From NCBI GenBank assembly GCA_020310875.1, contig CM035431.1:18150267-18214266 (forward strand): 64,000 nucleotides of DNA, written 5' to 3'. This DNA comes from Ceratopteris richardii (lineage: Eukaryota > Streptophyta > Polypodiopsida > Polypodiales > Pteridaceae). Of this stretch, positions 10,941 to 22,619 are shown in pieces. Under the pieces are notes generated by a model. That model made no database searches. It was not told where the DNA came from and saw only the letters and a program-made list of their open reading frames with translations. The stretch's first letter is position 1. Every line of letters begins with the position of its first letter. A program made the position numbers and the translations under genes.

Positions 10941-13900
10941 TATGGCTGAGTGTAATGCACAAATAGAGAAGTTAGAGAAAGGCAATTATCAACCATGGAA
11001 ATTTAGAGTTAACAACTACCTTATGGGCAAAGGATTGTGGGGATTAGTGAGTGGCACAGAGAATGCCTCATGTACATGATCCACCACTTCAAGGGCAGGT
11101 CCAAGCACTTAATGAATGGATAGAAAGGGATAGGAGAGTCATATTCATTCTATGCCAACACATAAGCAATAGCATGATAGGGCATATACAAGACTTGGAC
11201 ACATCCAAGAAGGTTTGGGAGACCTTGGAGAGATTGTACTCTTCATCAACCAAGGCAAGAAAGATTCAGCTCAAGAATGCGCTGAATAATCTTAGGAAAT
11301 CACCAAGTACTAACATAAATGAGTACATTTTGAAGGTTAAGGAGCTTGTAGATGCTTTAGGCTCAATTGGGAACCCAATCGAAGACGATGATCTTGTTGT
11401 GCACACTCTCAATGGCTTGAGAGAGGATGAAAGGTGGAAAGCATTCACCACATCAGCTTATGTGAGGGATTCCCTACTAGAATTTGATCAATAAGTCACA
11501 TTGATGGTGACCGAGGAGATGAACCAAGGAGGTTCACAATCAAAGGGCAGCCAAGCCCAAGTTTTCTATGCAGGTAGAGGCAAAGGCAAAAGAGGTGGAA
11601 AATACTCCCAATGAAGAGGGAGAGGAGGGTCAAGTTCAAGCTCATGAAACCAAGAAGGCTCCAACCAAAGCTATGGATCAGGAGGAAGAGGAAGGAGTAG
11701 AGGAAGAGGAGGAAGATCACATGGAAGAGAAGCATCCAATGGAGAATGCTACAATAGTGAAAAACCGGGCCATTATACAAGAGATTGTTGGTCCAAAGGA
11801 GGAGGCAATCAAGGATACAAAAGGAACCAAGGTAATTATGCTCGTAATTAAACAAATTCAAAAAATGAGAACTTGCTTATGATGTATGGTTCAAGTGAAA
11901 GAGTGACTTTAATTTACATTCACCCATCACTCAAGGATATGTAGAGACAGGGGATGACACTAAGCACAAGATTACACATGTGGGAGATGTTGCATTGAAT
12001 GGATCTGAAAGCTCCAAGGTGTTGAAGGATGTGTTGCATGTGCCAACCATCACAAAGAACTTGGTTTTGATAGGTCATATGGTTGAAAGAGGTTATGAGG
12101 TGAGGTTCAATGAGCAAGGATGTTTTGTTGAAGATCCCATGCAGGACCACAAGCTCATAGTAAAAGGAAAGAAGAAAGGAAGACTCTTCACCATGGAGGT
12201 AAATCCATCATCCCCTCACACTGTCTACTTGTCAATTGGAAATAAATAGATTGCAGAAATCGACTTATGGCATAAACGAATTTGGCACATAAACTTACAA
12301 AGGATGAAGGACATGCAAAGGAAGGGCTTGGTAAGTGGTCTACCTGATCTTACATCTTAGAATATGCAACATTTGTGCCATGCTTGTCAATTAAGAAAAC
12401 AAAGTAGATTGTCATTCAAGAAGGGAGCACATGTGAGCAATGAAGTGTTGAATCTCATACACACAGATGTATGGGGACCTACAAGGGAGCCATCCATTAG
12501 AGGTAATAGATATTTTGTCACATTTATAGATGATCATTCAAGGTTTGTTTGGATGTATCGCATGAAGTCAAAGTGAGAGGTGTTTTACCACTTCAAGAGG
12601 TTCAAAAACCTAGTGGAGAAGGAAACAGGGAATTATATAAAGACTCTCAGATCGGATGGAGGGGGAGAGTATTTTTCAAATGAATTTTCAGATTTTCTAC
12701 ATGACCATGGCATCAAAAGGCAATTCACTTGCAAGTATACACCTCAACAAAAATGGGGTGGCAGAAAGGAAGAATAGATACATAGTAGAAGTGGCTAGAT
12801 CTTTGTTAAATGAAATGAATGTTCCTAACTCTTATTGGGCTTATGCAACAAATACAGCCATAAACATTATGAATAGGTGTCCAACCTCAAGAGTACATGG
12901 ATTAACACCTCATGAAGCTTGGTGTGGTAAGAAACCCAACCTTTCACATCTCAAAGTATTTGGTTGTGTGTTTTATGTTCACATACCTCAAGAATTGAGA
13001 CACAAGTTAGATGCAAAGGTAGATAGTGTATATTTTTTGGATTTTCTTCAGAGCAAAAGGGTTTTAGATGCTATAATCCTTGCACCAAAAAGCTTAAGGT
13101 ATCTAGGGATGTAATATTTGATGCGTTGCTGCCTTGGTATGGTAGCAAAGATGTGTTACAGCTTGACGATGCATATGAAGCCAAGAAGAAGCTCAAAGAG
13201 CAACAACAAAGCATGGAGATAAGTGGTTCAACCACTTCAAGCACACCATCAGAAGAGAGTAGTACATCAGCTTGGCATGGAAGGACAAGGAATGAAGCTC
13301 ATTCAAGTGAAGGAAGTAGCAAAGGAAAGGAAAAGGCAAATGATGAAGACCATCGATGGGTAGACATGGAATCTATAAGTGATAAAGATATGGAAAAATT
13401 AAAAACTCCAAGATTTAAAGCATCTAAACCAAGGAGGAGGAGATTCCTACCACCTAATGGTGAGGTAAGGTCATCCAATAGGGTTAAATACCCTGTTCAA
13501 AGGTTAACTTATGATTCATTCATTGCAAGACACTATGCCTACATGAGTCAGGTTATAACTTGTGAAGAACCTAACTTTTTTGAAGAAGCAAATAAGCATA
13601 GGGAATGGATTGAAGCCATGGAGGAGGAAGTCAAAGCACTTGAAGAAAATCATACTTGGTCATTGGTGCCAAGAACAGAGGACATGAAAGTCATTGGCAA
13701 CAAATGGGTGTACAAGGTAAAGAGGCATGTAGATGGGAGCATCTCTAGGTATAAGGAAAGGCTGGTTGCCAAAGGTTTTTCTCAAACCTATGGCATAGAC
13801 TTTGAGGAAAAATTCCATCCAGTAGCTAAGATGTCCAGCATCAGAAGTTTGATTGCAATTTCAACCTCAAAAGGTTGGAAGATGTACTAGTTGGATGTGA

Positions 13901-15020
13901 AGAATGCTTTCCTAAATGGAGAGCTTGAAGAGGTAGTCTTCATGGACCAACCCCAAGGCTTTGAAGATGAGAGGTTTCGACATCATGTATGTAGGCTAAA
14001 GAAGGCTCTTTATGGACACAAGCAAGCCCCAAGAGCTTGGAACCAAAGACTTGTGGACTACTTGGTAAAATGTGGATACAATCAGAGTCATGCAGACCCA
14101 TCACTCTTTGTGAAGAAGGAAGGTAGCAAAATTGTTTTCATTTGTATATATGTTGATGATTTGATCATTACACAGAATGATGAAGCCAATATCAAGGACA
14201 TAAAGAGGAAGCTTGAATGTGAGTTTAAAATCTCAGATTTAGGGATTTTAAGGTACTTCCTTGGGATTGAAGTACTATATAAAGAGGAAGGTATATACTT
14301 GATGCAAAGGAAATACATTCTTGATCTTTTGAAGAAGTTTGGATTGTGTGATTGAAAGCCCATTCCAAATCCATTAGAAGTAAATGTTAAACTAAGTGCT
14401 CATGAAGGTGAAAGAAGTGATGGATGTGACCATGTATAGGTCAATAATTGGTTGTCTCTTGTATGCTACTATGACACGACCTGATATTGCACATGTAGTT
14501 GGAGTGTTATCTCCATTTTTGCAGGCACCAAGAGTACCTCATCTTGTTGCATCCAAAAGGCTACTTAGGTACCTTAAAGGATCAGTGAATGAAGGTCTAT
14601 ATTATCCATTTGATGATGGATTAAATGTACAAGCTTATTGTGATATTGATTGGGCAGGTTCCAAAGATGACATGAGGATCACTAATGGATATGTTATCAT
14701 GCTAGCGAAGAAGACCATCTCATGGATGTCAAAGAAACAACCAACCATGGCTCTTTGATCGATCGAAGCTGAGTATAGAGGCTTAGCACAAGTATCATGT
14801 GAGCTTATGTGGCTGAAGAAGTTGTTTGTTGATCTTGATTTACAGGTCGAAGCATATAGAAGTGTATTACCACTTTATTCGAGAGAAGATCATGTCAAAG
14901 GATGTCAAGGTGGAGCATGACCATGCAAAGGACCATTATGCAGATATGTTTACCAAAGCATTGGATGGAGTAAAGCTACAACACTTCAAGGCATGCATTG
15001 GAATGAAGGACCTAATCATT
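10941..15020 (+). pseudogene. Gag-pol region of Copia C
   Basis: Gag begins with a peptide containing QIEKLEKGNYQPWKFR and includes the UBN2-type core (DLDTSKKVWETLERLY, near 11200). The integrase has FIDDHSRFVW near 12525, LRSDGGGEY near 12650 and GVAERKNR near 12760. The reverse transcriptase has WVYKVKRHVDGS near 13710, [14 protein letters not shown] near 14000 and YVDDLII near 14150. RNase H has YCDIDWAGSKDD near 14640. This gag is close to that of Copia M. The frame is broken, so it is not a working gene. Confidence 0.9.
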
Positions 15021-15025
15021 GAGAC

Positions 15026-15036
15026 TTGAGGGGGAG
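15026..15036 (+). other. Polypurine tract of Copia C
   Basis: TTGAGGGGGAG lies directly before the 3' LTR and is the plus-strand priming site in this family. Confidence 0.85.
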
Positions 15037-15840
15037 TGTTGAAAATCAAGTCTCAATCATGCAAAAAGGCTCAACCATGCGTTTTGCAAGTGGACCAATC
15101 AAAAAGGAGGACCCAAAGTTGTGGAATAAAGTTAGATGCTCCACCAAACTCAATCAAATTCAAATCTCATCAAATCAGCCACCAAGAAGTGCACCTAGAC
15201 TGATTGGTGGGTGGTTAGCTAGATTGTAGGAAAAGTAAAACTCTATATAAGCATCATCCTACCTTTGTTTCTTGCATTGTATGCATTCCACGAGTTTCCC
15301 ACTTAGTTTAGTGAAGTCATAAACTCTAGCAAGCAGCCCCCTTACTTGCTTACCTCATTTTCTCATGATTTTGCTCCTCTCTATCTAGAAGTGTAGTTAG
15401 GCTTTTCCAAATCTGATTGTACCATATTGTAGAGCAATGTTTGCTCTCTCATTATAGTCATTTTCATTGATTTCAAGGTTCATTTGGTCTCTCGTATTGT
15501 TCCCTGAACTTTGCAAATGTTTCAAGTTATTTAGCCGAGGGAGTTGGGAGAAATTGCCAACTTTGTGAAGGTATATCTCTGCACATAGGTAGAGAGTGTT
15601 GCAAACACATAGCCTGTCTTGCAGAGGGTGGTTCTCCCAGTTGGAATATGCATTTGGGATTATTTAAATCTTTTTGGGTATCTCTTTAAGTCTACTACAA
15701 GTGTGAAAAATTGCATTTCAAGTCTCTGTACTGGTGTAGAGAAAAGTTGAGAACAGTCAGCATATATCATTGCTTGTGGACCTAGTGGAGGGCAGCCATC
15801 TTCCATTTTTGCATTGGGGTGTTAGAATCATCCCCCATCA
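15037..15840 (+). repeat. 3' LTR of Copia C
   Basis: It starts TGTTGAAAATC and ends CCCCCATCA, matching 9888-10688 with about 8% difference by eye. The following bases are cacct, close to the cacat before the 5' LTR. Confidence 0.93.
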
Positions 15841-17052
15841 CACCTTGTACTCAACTCCATGATCAACCTATCATTTCTTCTCAATAGAGTGAGCTTGGGT
15901 GATTGAGTGAGGCCAGTCCGCCTAAAGAAAGTTGTGGGAAGATCACACCATCAACAATCTCATAGCAACGAGAACACAACTGAAAGAAAGTTGGAGAACC
16001 TTGAAGAGGCTTGGAAAATTGAGTTTTCAAGTGGTGAAGTTGGTCCAAAAAACTAGCATAAGACCAGCCCTAGCTCTCTGGATATGTAAATTAGACTTTC
16101 TAAGCTTGTGGTTAGTGCAATAAAACCCAATAGGTACTTCGGAACATCAACAAGAACAAGTTGATGTAAAACAGATAAGTTGCACCTTAACTAGTTCACA
16201 AAAACCTTCTAAATGTGGATGGAAAATGTGACTTTAAAATTTGAGAGTAGCCAACACAATAACAATTGGAAAACTTACTTTTAAGTGAGTTTCATACATA
16301 GGGTTTGCTTGCTAAAATGCATAGAGGCCCTAATTTATAACAACTATAGAAGGAGCAATCACCTTAACACTGAATTGGTGTCATCCTGATTTTTTAGGGA
16401 TGTGAAGAGAATGACCATGAGACTGAAAAACTTGAATTTCTCTTAAACTAATGAGCCCATTGACTTGCAAATTTGTAAACATACCTTTCCAATGAGTTCT
16501 TAAACACTATATTTGAAGCTCTATAGAGAGAGCAGCAATCTTTGAAAGTTGACTAGGTCTGAGGAAGAAGGAGCAGAGAATTGAAATGGCACCTCGCAAT
16601 GATCAAAGAGTATATGTATTGCTTCAATTCATCAATCTTCTTATATAAAATTTTTTTTGAGTCTTTATATAGACTCTTGAGGATATGGCCATTCCTTTTT
16701 TTAATGAATTTGAATTCGAAATTAGGCGGGTTTGTTAGTTTTGATTGATTGAAATCTTTTCCTACAATCTAGGGAAAGAGAAAGTTTAAATCGAATCTAC
16801 TTTTTGATTGATTGATTGAGAATCAATTCCAACCACTTCTAACTCATCTCTTTTAGGCTTTTTACTCTTCCCTTTTACAAAGGTAAATACCTTGAACCTT
16901 ACAAGAAATGATCATAAGTGATCAAACAATTAATACAAAGAAAATATGTGCACATAAGTGCTATTCTTCAAGGCATATCCATAGCATCCAAATAATGGAT
17001 TTGATGTAGAGAATGTCCACCTCAAGCATAATGAAAGCTTGATGTTCCAACA
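15841..17052 (-). repeat. 3' LTR of Copia J (far end uncertain)
   Basis: The minus-strand start TGTTGGAACATC follows the purine tract at about 17053-17062. A TATA-like TATATAAAG on the minus strand near 16664-16672 fits the U3 end. The low-coordinate limit is only assumed to be at the Copia C border. Confidence 0.5.
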
Positions 17053-17953
17053 TCTCCCCATCAAGATAAAGTATGCTTGACTCTTCATTCTCTGATAGGT
17101 TGAATACATGCCATAGCTTTGAATCTACAAAGCTTTATCTCATCAAGTGCCTTTGTCATCATGTCTGCTATTTTCTGCTCAGTAGGAAAAAATGAAATGT
17201 CAATTTCCTTTTCCATAAGCTTCTCTCCTAGAAAGTGGTGATGGAATTCCATGTGCTTTTTCCTTGCATGAAAAATTGGATTCGTAGCTAGATGCATGGA
17301 GCTTACATTATCTCCACGTAAGTGAGGTTTGAAAGTTACAAGTCCCAAATCTAAGTACAATATTGCTTCTTGAGTTGCAATAGTTATATCTCTATATTCT
17401 ACTTCAGTTGAAGATAAAGCGACTATTGTTTGAACTCCATGACACGGATTTTGAACATGCAAATACTAAGTATCCAGAGGTACTTCTTCTATCATCCTTT
17501 GCTCCTATGCAATCTACATCTGAATAGATTTTGATATCCAAATCTAAAGAGTAAGGATATTAGTACCTTCATTAAGTGTTCCTTTGAGGTACTTGAGTAC
17601 TCTCTTTTCAGCATCCACGTGTTGCCTTCTAGGTGAGTGCATGAACTGACTAAGCACTCCCACACTATATGATATGTCTAGTCTTGTATGAGTAGCATAT
17701 ATCAAGCTACTGACTAAGCTTTGATACTCTTTAGGATCATCAATATTCTCACCTTCACAAACACTTAGTTTATGGTTTAATTCCAAAGGTGTACCTGCAA
17801 GCTTTGTGTTCTCCATTTGAACTGAGAAGTAAGCCTTGAATGTATCTTCTCTAAGTTAGATACATCCCTTCATATGTATAAGTCACTTGCATACTTAGGA
17901 GATATGTGAAATCACCTAAGTCATTGATTTTGAACTCCTCTTGCATGTGTCTC
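15841..17953 (-). mobile_element. Copia element J, 3' end only (minus strand)
   Basis: On the minus strand, 17947 down to about 17060 encodes the end of a Copia reverse transcriptase (peptide with SLIYATHTRLDISYSVGVLSQF) and RNase H (ALSSTEVEYRD, HARKKHMEFHHHF, ADMMTKALDEIKL). A purine tract (GATGGGGAGA) is followed by an LTR starting TGTTGGAACATC at 17052. The LTR runs toward 15841 and has a minus-strand TATATAAAG near 16668. Its far end is not clear because Copia C lies against it. The 5' side stops where LTR K begins. It is broken in several places. Confidence 0.75.
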
Positions 17954-19422
17954 TGTTGGAAAACAATGTCACATGAGCCCAACATCCATTTAGGCCAAAA
18001 ACCCTAATTTTGGTACTTAGTCATTTTTGACACAAAAATGGGTAAAATTTTTATTAGCCTATCTTGTAGAGCTTGAAGAGAGATTTCCAATGGTATATAA
18101 CATTCAGTCATCAGAGATCACATTTGGGAGAAAACCCTAACCCTACTATTTTGGTAATTTAGGGTTTTGACCTCATATGATAGCTCGCGGCATGAGGATC
18201 ATAAAAATGTTGTTAGATCATTCATCAGGTAGTCATAAGTGTGAAAAAGTAGGACAAGAAGTTATTTTTAAATTTAGCTAAAAGCAACTTTAAAAATAAA
18301 GCAAATTCACTTAAAAATAAAGCAAAAGCAATTTAAAAAGCGATGAGATTAAAATAAAGCGCTTTTTAGTGATTTTTTTGCATGAGACACTCAAGGCTAT
18401 ATAAAGAAATGTTTGGGTCACTTCTAAGACATCACACACCAATTGGCAATGCCAGTTTTTGGTCCCTCAATAGAGGTGGTGCTCTAGCACACATGGGGCA
18501 GCCATGGTGCATTCTAGGAGCATGTTGAGGAGCAGCTATGGAGTACTTCTTGGAGAAGAGTGTGCTTGCTTATGGAGATTACTTTCTTATCAACAGCTTG
18601 GTGGTGTGGAACAACCATCTACATGATGTAATTGAAGATTGTCTTCTACATGAAGATTTTGGTGTACTTCAAAGACATTGGATGGAGGTTAATATAAGAT
18701 TTGCATCTTATGTTATGGATTCAGGTACATATTCTCTTTATGCACACATGTACTACTTTGAGTTTATGGAGGCAGTGGCATCCATATCAAGAGGACTCCT
18801 ATTCGACATATCTAAAGGAGAATCAGTACATGCATGCTAAATGCACATTCCGATGAGATGTTAGAGAAGGTGTTTCCATATGAGTATGAGTATTTCTAAT
18901 AGCAACATGTTAGCATCCTTTGCTAATTCTGTAAGTATGTGATCTATCACACACACACCTGATTTAGGATCTTCCATGACCTAAAATCAAATTAGGGTTT
19001 GCTAAATATCAGTTTCACACTGATTCATCCTCTTTCTGTCACTCATATACACTCTTCTACAACCTATCAAGTCATACTTTTCATACATATTCAGATTTCT
19101 GTTCCTACATTTGAATATCTTGTAAATTCTGTACATTCACTCATCCATCTATTTTTGTTCACATAGAATGGTTGAGATATTTGCTCCCACATCGTAAATT
19201 GACATTTGTATATATGATAGTGTGAGTAAGCAATGGCTTACGTAACACTTTATACATGTTGTCTAGTCTCTATCTATCTTTATCTCATCATTTGTATGAT
19301 TAAGTGTGGTATGTTCATGTTTTGTCAATATTGGAAGATTACTGGATTCTATGTTGTAGATCCTGGAAACCTATGGAACTATGGACCTGTGATATTAATT
19401 ATGGGCTACTAAATTTCCAACA
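17954..19422 (+). repeat. Long LTR K (about 1.47 kb)
   Basis: The segment starts TGTTGGAAAACA and ends AATTTCCAACA, so it has matching inverted ends, and is followed by a primer site. A TATATAAAG box lies at 18399-18407. It appears to be a 5' LTR on the plus strand that landed in, or was joined to, the reverse transcriptase of Copia J. No partner LTR was seen. An open frame of 100 codons at 18538-18840 inside it resembles nothing I know and is probably chance. Confidence 0.65.
18399..18407 (+). promoter_or_regulatory. TATA box in LTR K
   Basis: CTATATAAAG about 445 bp into the LTR, in the expected U3 end, supports the plus-strand direction of the element. Confidence 0.5.
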
Positions 19423-19424
19423 TT

Positions 19425-19436
19425 TGGTATCAAAGC
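19425..19436 (+). other. Primer binding site next to LTR K
   Basis: TGGTATCAAAGC lies two bases after the LTR end and differs by one transition from the initiator-Met site. Only a few bases later the minus-strand Gypsy L begins, so the body of element K is absent here. Confidence 0.7.
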
Positions 19437-19439
19437 AAT

Positions 19440-21050
19440 CAGGTTCTCAGATTCCTAGGTTCCCAGACTTCCAGGTTTACAACATATGATTTACGAGCAT
19501 CTTCCAACATTTGACATTTGATAGGGTATCTGGGTGTTGTTTCCAGAGGGTTATAATGCTCTCTTCCTAGTCCTTGTCTTCTTAACTTCATGCGCTTAAT
19601 GCATTCTATAGCTTCTACCTGAGCTTTAGCTTGTATTCTATTTTCTTCCTCGTTATGCTTCTTTGCCAATGTGAGTCATCTAAGCATATCCTCCATAAGA
19701 GGTTCCTGGTATAGCCTGACTCTATAGCCACTAATGTAACTAGGCATTATGTCTCCTTCTAGGGTGGCTAATTGTACCACCCCACTTGTCGAGAGTCTGT
19801 TAATGATCATAGGTCCATAACCTCGCTTTGCTAATTTCCATGTATGTTGTTTCAGCGTATACACTAGAACTAAATCTCCTTCTTTTAAGCCTTTATCTTT
19901 CACATGTGCATCGAAATAGGCTTTCTATCGCTTCTTTGCTGCATATATTCGTGCTGGTGCTTTCAACCTGGTTTCTCCTAATTGTTCTAAGTCCATTATT
20001 CTTGATGATAATTCATGGCCGGTCCACTGATATTCTTGTGCAACCTTAAGGGTCGATATCAAGAAGTCCAAAGGAAGCACAACATTCTGACCAAAAACCA
20101 TCTGAAAGGGAGTTACATTGAGTACAATCTTGCAGGCCACTCGATATGCCCAAACAGCGTGGTATAACTATTTTTCCCAATCTGAACATTTTTTTTTCAC
20201 AAGTTTCGTCAATATGTTACAAAGGACCTTGTTAGTGCTTTCGGCTTGACCGTTGGCCTAAGGATGATATGGTGCAGATTTCTTGTGAATCACCATAAAA
20301 TCGTGTAACAAATGTTCAATGACTTGATTTAGAAAGTGAGTTCCTCGATCTCTCACTAACTCTATAGGTAGTCCATATCTTGTAAAGACATTTTCAAACA
20401 AGAATTTTATAGTCGTGTGTGCATTCTTTTTTGTGGCCTTAGCCTCTACCCATTTGGTAAGATAATCCGTTGCAACAATAATGTATTCGGCATGTGTACC
20501 TTTTGTAGGGGGGTAAATGGGTCCTACAAAGTCTATACCCCACTTAGAAAATGCATGTCCTCCCATCATGGGTTTCAACGACATTTCATCTCTGCGAGTA
20601 GGAAATTGAGTTCTTTGGCACACATCACATCTCTTAACATAGGTATGTGCATCCATGTGAAGAGTGGGCCACCATAATCCTGCAAATAGGATGGCTTTGA
20701 TTATCCTATCGGGGCCAAAATGACCTCCTACAACACCTTGGTGTGCAATCTCTAGTACGCTCAAATAATCACTTTCATGAACACATTGTCTTAGGTATCC
20801 ATCTCTTCCTCGTTTATATAGATTATCGCCAATAAGTGAATAGTCTTGAGCTTCCTGCTCTAGACTTCGTTGTCATGCTAATGTCATTCCTTGAGGGAAT
20901 GTTTTCGTCCTCAAGTACGTCACTAATGGTTCACTCCATTCTGGTGTGACAGACACATGATATAATGTAGCATGTTCTACTAGTGGTCTTTCGCAACAAA
21001 CATGGCATTTTTTACACAACTTGTAGACATCTGCTTCCATCAATTATAAA
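19440..21050 (-). pseudogene. Integrase of Gypsy L
   Basis: On the minus strand the zinc-binding end has HQGVVGGH and CDVCQRTQ (about 20720-20610). The core has KWGIDFVGPI (near 20545), VRDRGTHF (near 20350) and KKSAPYHP. The C-terminal part carries RGYGPMIINRLSTSG and LATLEGDIMPSYISG (about 19840-19730). It aligns closely with the integrase of Gypsy E. After the tail it keeps the MKLRRQG segment that in E leads to the extra protease domain, but ends near there. It is broken. Confidence 0.85.
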
Positions 21051-21059
21051 TATTTCACC

Positions 21060-21400
21060 TGATCATTTTAGATTCATCTTTATTATTGATTGATCCAACT
21101 TTTCTTCAATTTCATGATCTATTGTTCTTCATCGGCATCAGCCTCAGTATCATCAGTACCCTCCATGCATTTTCATCAATCATCATCAAATCATCATAAA
21201 CCATCAATCATCATCAAACACTAATAATTCATCAATCATTTATCGTCATGAATCATCAATCATCCTTATTCATTAATCATCAATCATCATCAACATCAAC
21301 CATTATGAATCGCTTATCAATCATGGTCAACTATCATCATCATCATCATTCATCAACATTCAATAGCTCTTGATCATTCTCATGCGTGTTCATTGTGGTT
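21060..21400. repeat. ATC/CAT-rich simple sequence
   Basis: The stretch is built of many irregular runs of CATCAATCATCATC-like words. It lies between the gag-like gene and the integrase of Gypsy L, where the protease and reverse transcriptase would be expected. Confidence 0.8.
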
Positions 21401-21412
21401 CTTCTTCAATCA

Positions 21413-22435
21413 TCATTCAACATTTGCAAATATGTCTTCAAAATTTAGATTTCTACTTCTCCTATTCTTCTTCAAACTCTTAGAAGTCTTCGGAGTTGCC
21501 TTTACATTCCCCTCGATTTGCGCAACAATATCATCAAGCAACTGTTTTTCCGCTTCGTTAACTTGTTTATCAGATTTTATATCTTCTTGAGCTTCTTCTT
21601 CACTCTTTTCATGTTGAATTTGTTTATCAAAGTTTAATTGAGACTGCAATTCCATAACTTTCTCTTGATCAAATAGATCTTGATTAGCCAAAAGTTTTGG
21701 ATCAAACGATACATATACATCATGGTCTTTCTTCGATTTCTCTTGTTTACCTTTGGTTTCTTCACTAGATTTCTCTTGACCCTCAATAGATAGCATACTC
21801 TTTTGCTCATCAAGTCTATTATCTTCATGAGGTTTTGGTCTCCACATCTTTTGAAATCGGTTTGGTCTAGATTTGGTCTTCTTGAAATACTCTTTCATCC
21901 CACCTTTTCCTACATTCAAATGCAAAGGTGATTCGTCTTGATATTTGTAAATTTTTCCTTCATGCTCACTTACAAGTCTATGTCTGCATGCACTCTCATA
22001 TGCTATGCAATCCCAGAACATATGTCCAAATTGATCACACCAAAAGCAATGTATAGGTCTCTTCTCAACCCGACTTGATTTCCTAGGTATCACTCTAGGT
22101 GTGGGTCTTCTAAGACCTAAAGACTGTTTGTGTGCAGATATGCCTTGGACTTTTACCTCATGCTCATTATCACATTTCAATACTTGTAGGTCATTAACTT
22201 GGTTTGTCAACATGTCAACCTTATTTCTCAATTTAGAAATCTCAAAATCCATTTCATTTTTTAGGCCTTTAATACTTATGCCCATTAGCTGAATAGTGTC
22301 AGATATTGCATTTATAGTTTGCATTAGGGTCATAACAATACCAAACTTTGATTTTATAGATTCATTCGTGTTAAACTCTATTTCCTTGATTCGCTCTTCA
22401 TATATCCTAAACTGTTCCTCAATCATTTTGTTCAT
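21413..22435 (-). CDS. Gag-like protein with coiled coil and zinc knuckle (Gypsy L)
   Basis: This 340-codon open frame is a likely gag-type RNA-binding protein of the Gypsy group. Residues 1 to about 90 are rich in leucine, isoleucine and charged residues with heptad-like spacing (ISKLRNKVDMLTNQVNDL type), suggesting a coiled coil. A CCHC knuckle, CFWCDQFGHMFWDC (C-x2-C-x4-H-x4-C), lies near residues 129-142. The rest is rich in lysine and glutamate with a basic end (SLKKNRRSRNLN). No capsid-type core was recognised. It lies 5' of the L integrase on the same strand. The frame is open although its element is incomplete, so it could be fairly recent or under weak constraint. The host-gene alternative is less likely given the setting. 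Confidence 0.6.
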   Translation of the reverse strand: MNKMIEEQFRIYEERIKEIEFNTNESIKSKFGIVMTLMQTINAISDTIQLMGISIKGLKNEMDFEISKLRNKVDMLTNQVNDLQVLKCDNEHEVKVQGISAHKQSLGLRRPTPRVIPRKSSRVEKRPIHCFWCDQFGHMFWDCIAYESACRHRLVSEHEGKIYKYQDESPLHLNVGKGGMKEYFKKTKSRPNRFQKMWRPKPHEDNRLDEQKSMLSIEGQEKSSEETKGKQEKSKKDHDVYVSFDPKLLANQDLFDQEKVMELQSQLNFDKQIQHEKSEEEAQEDIKSDKQVNEAEKQLLDDIVAQIEGNVKATPKTSKSLKKNRRSRNLNFEDIFANVE

Positions 22436-22619
22436 TTTCGTTTTCCTCTTCGTAAGATCTAGACTAAGAAGTAGATTCTTGATCTATGTGTCAATAGAAA
22501 AGTGCACACTCATATAATCAAAATTTATGCAAAAAGTGGATGATCAAAGTCAAGCAGTCAAAAGCAATCTTTTTGTTCAAGTGTATATGTGGAGAAATGC
22601 AATGATTCACAGAACCTGA

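Larger units (their letters stand above)
9888..15840 (+). mobile_element. Copia element C (both LTRs, broken)
   Basis: This is a Copia element with two LTRs of 801 and 804 bp, an initiator-Met primer site and a purine tract, so its limits are well set. Internal parts in order are gag (about 10941-11510), a basic zinc-knuckle region (about 11540-11880), protease, integrase (about 12240-13110), reverse transcriptase (about 13600-14360) and RNase H (about 14640-15020). The flanking five bases are cacat and cacct, a possible target duplication with one change. The LTRs differ at about 66 positions (near 8%), so it is much older than Copia D. The coding frame carries roughly eight or more breaks. 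Confidence 0.92.

Noticed and set aside
18538-18840. Open frame of 100 codons inside LTR K
   Set aside because: It lies wholly within an LTR, has no recognisable motif and no second copy in the window.
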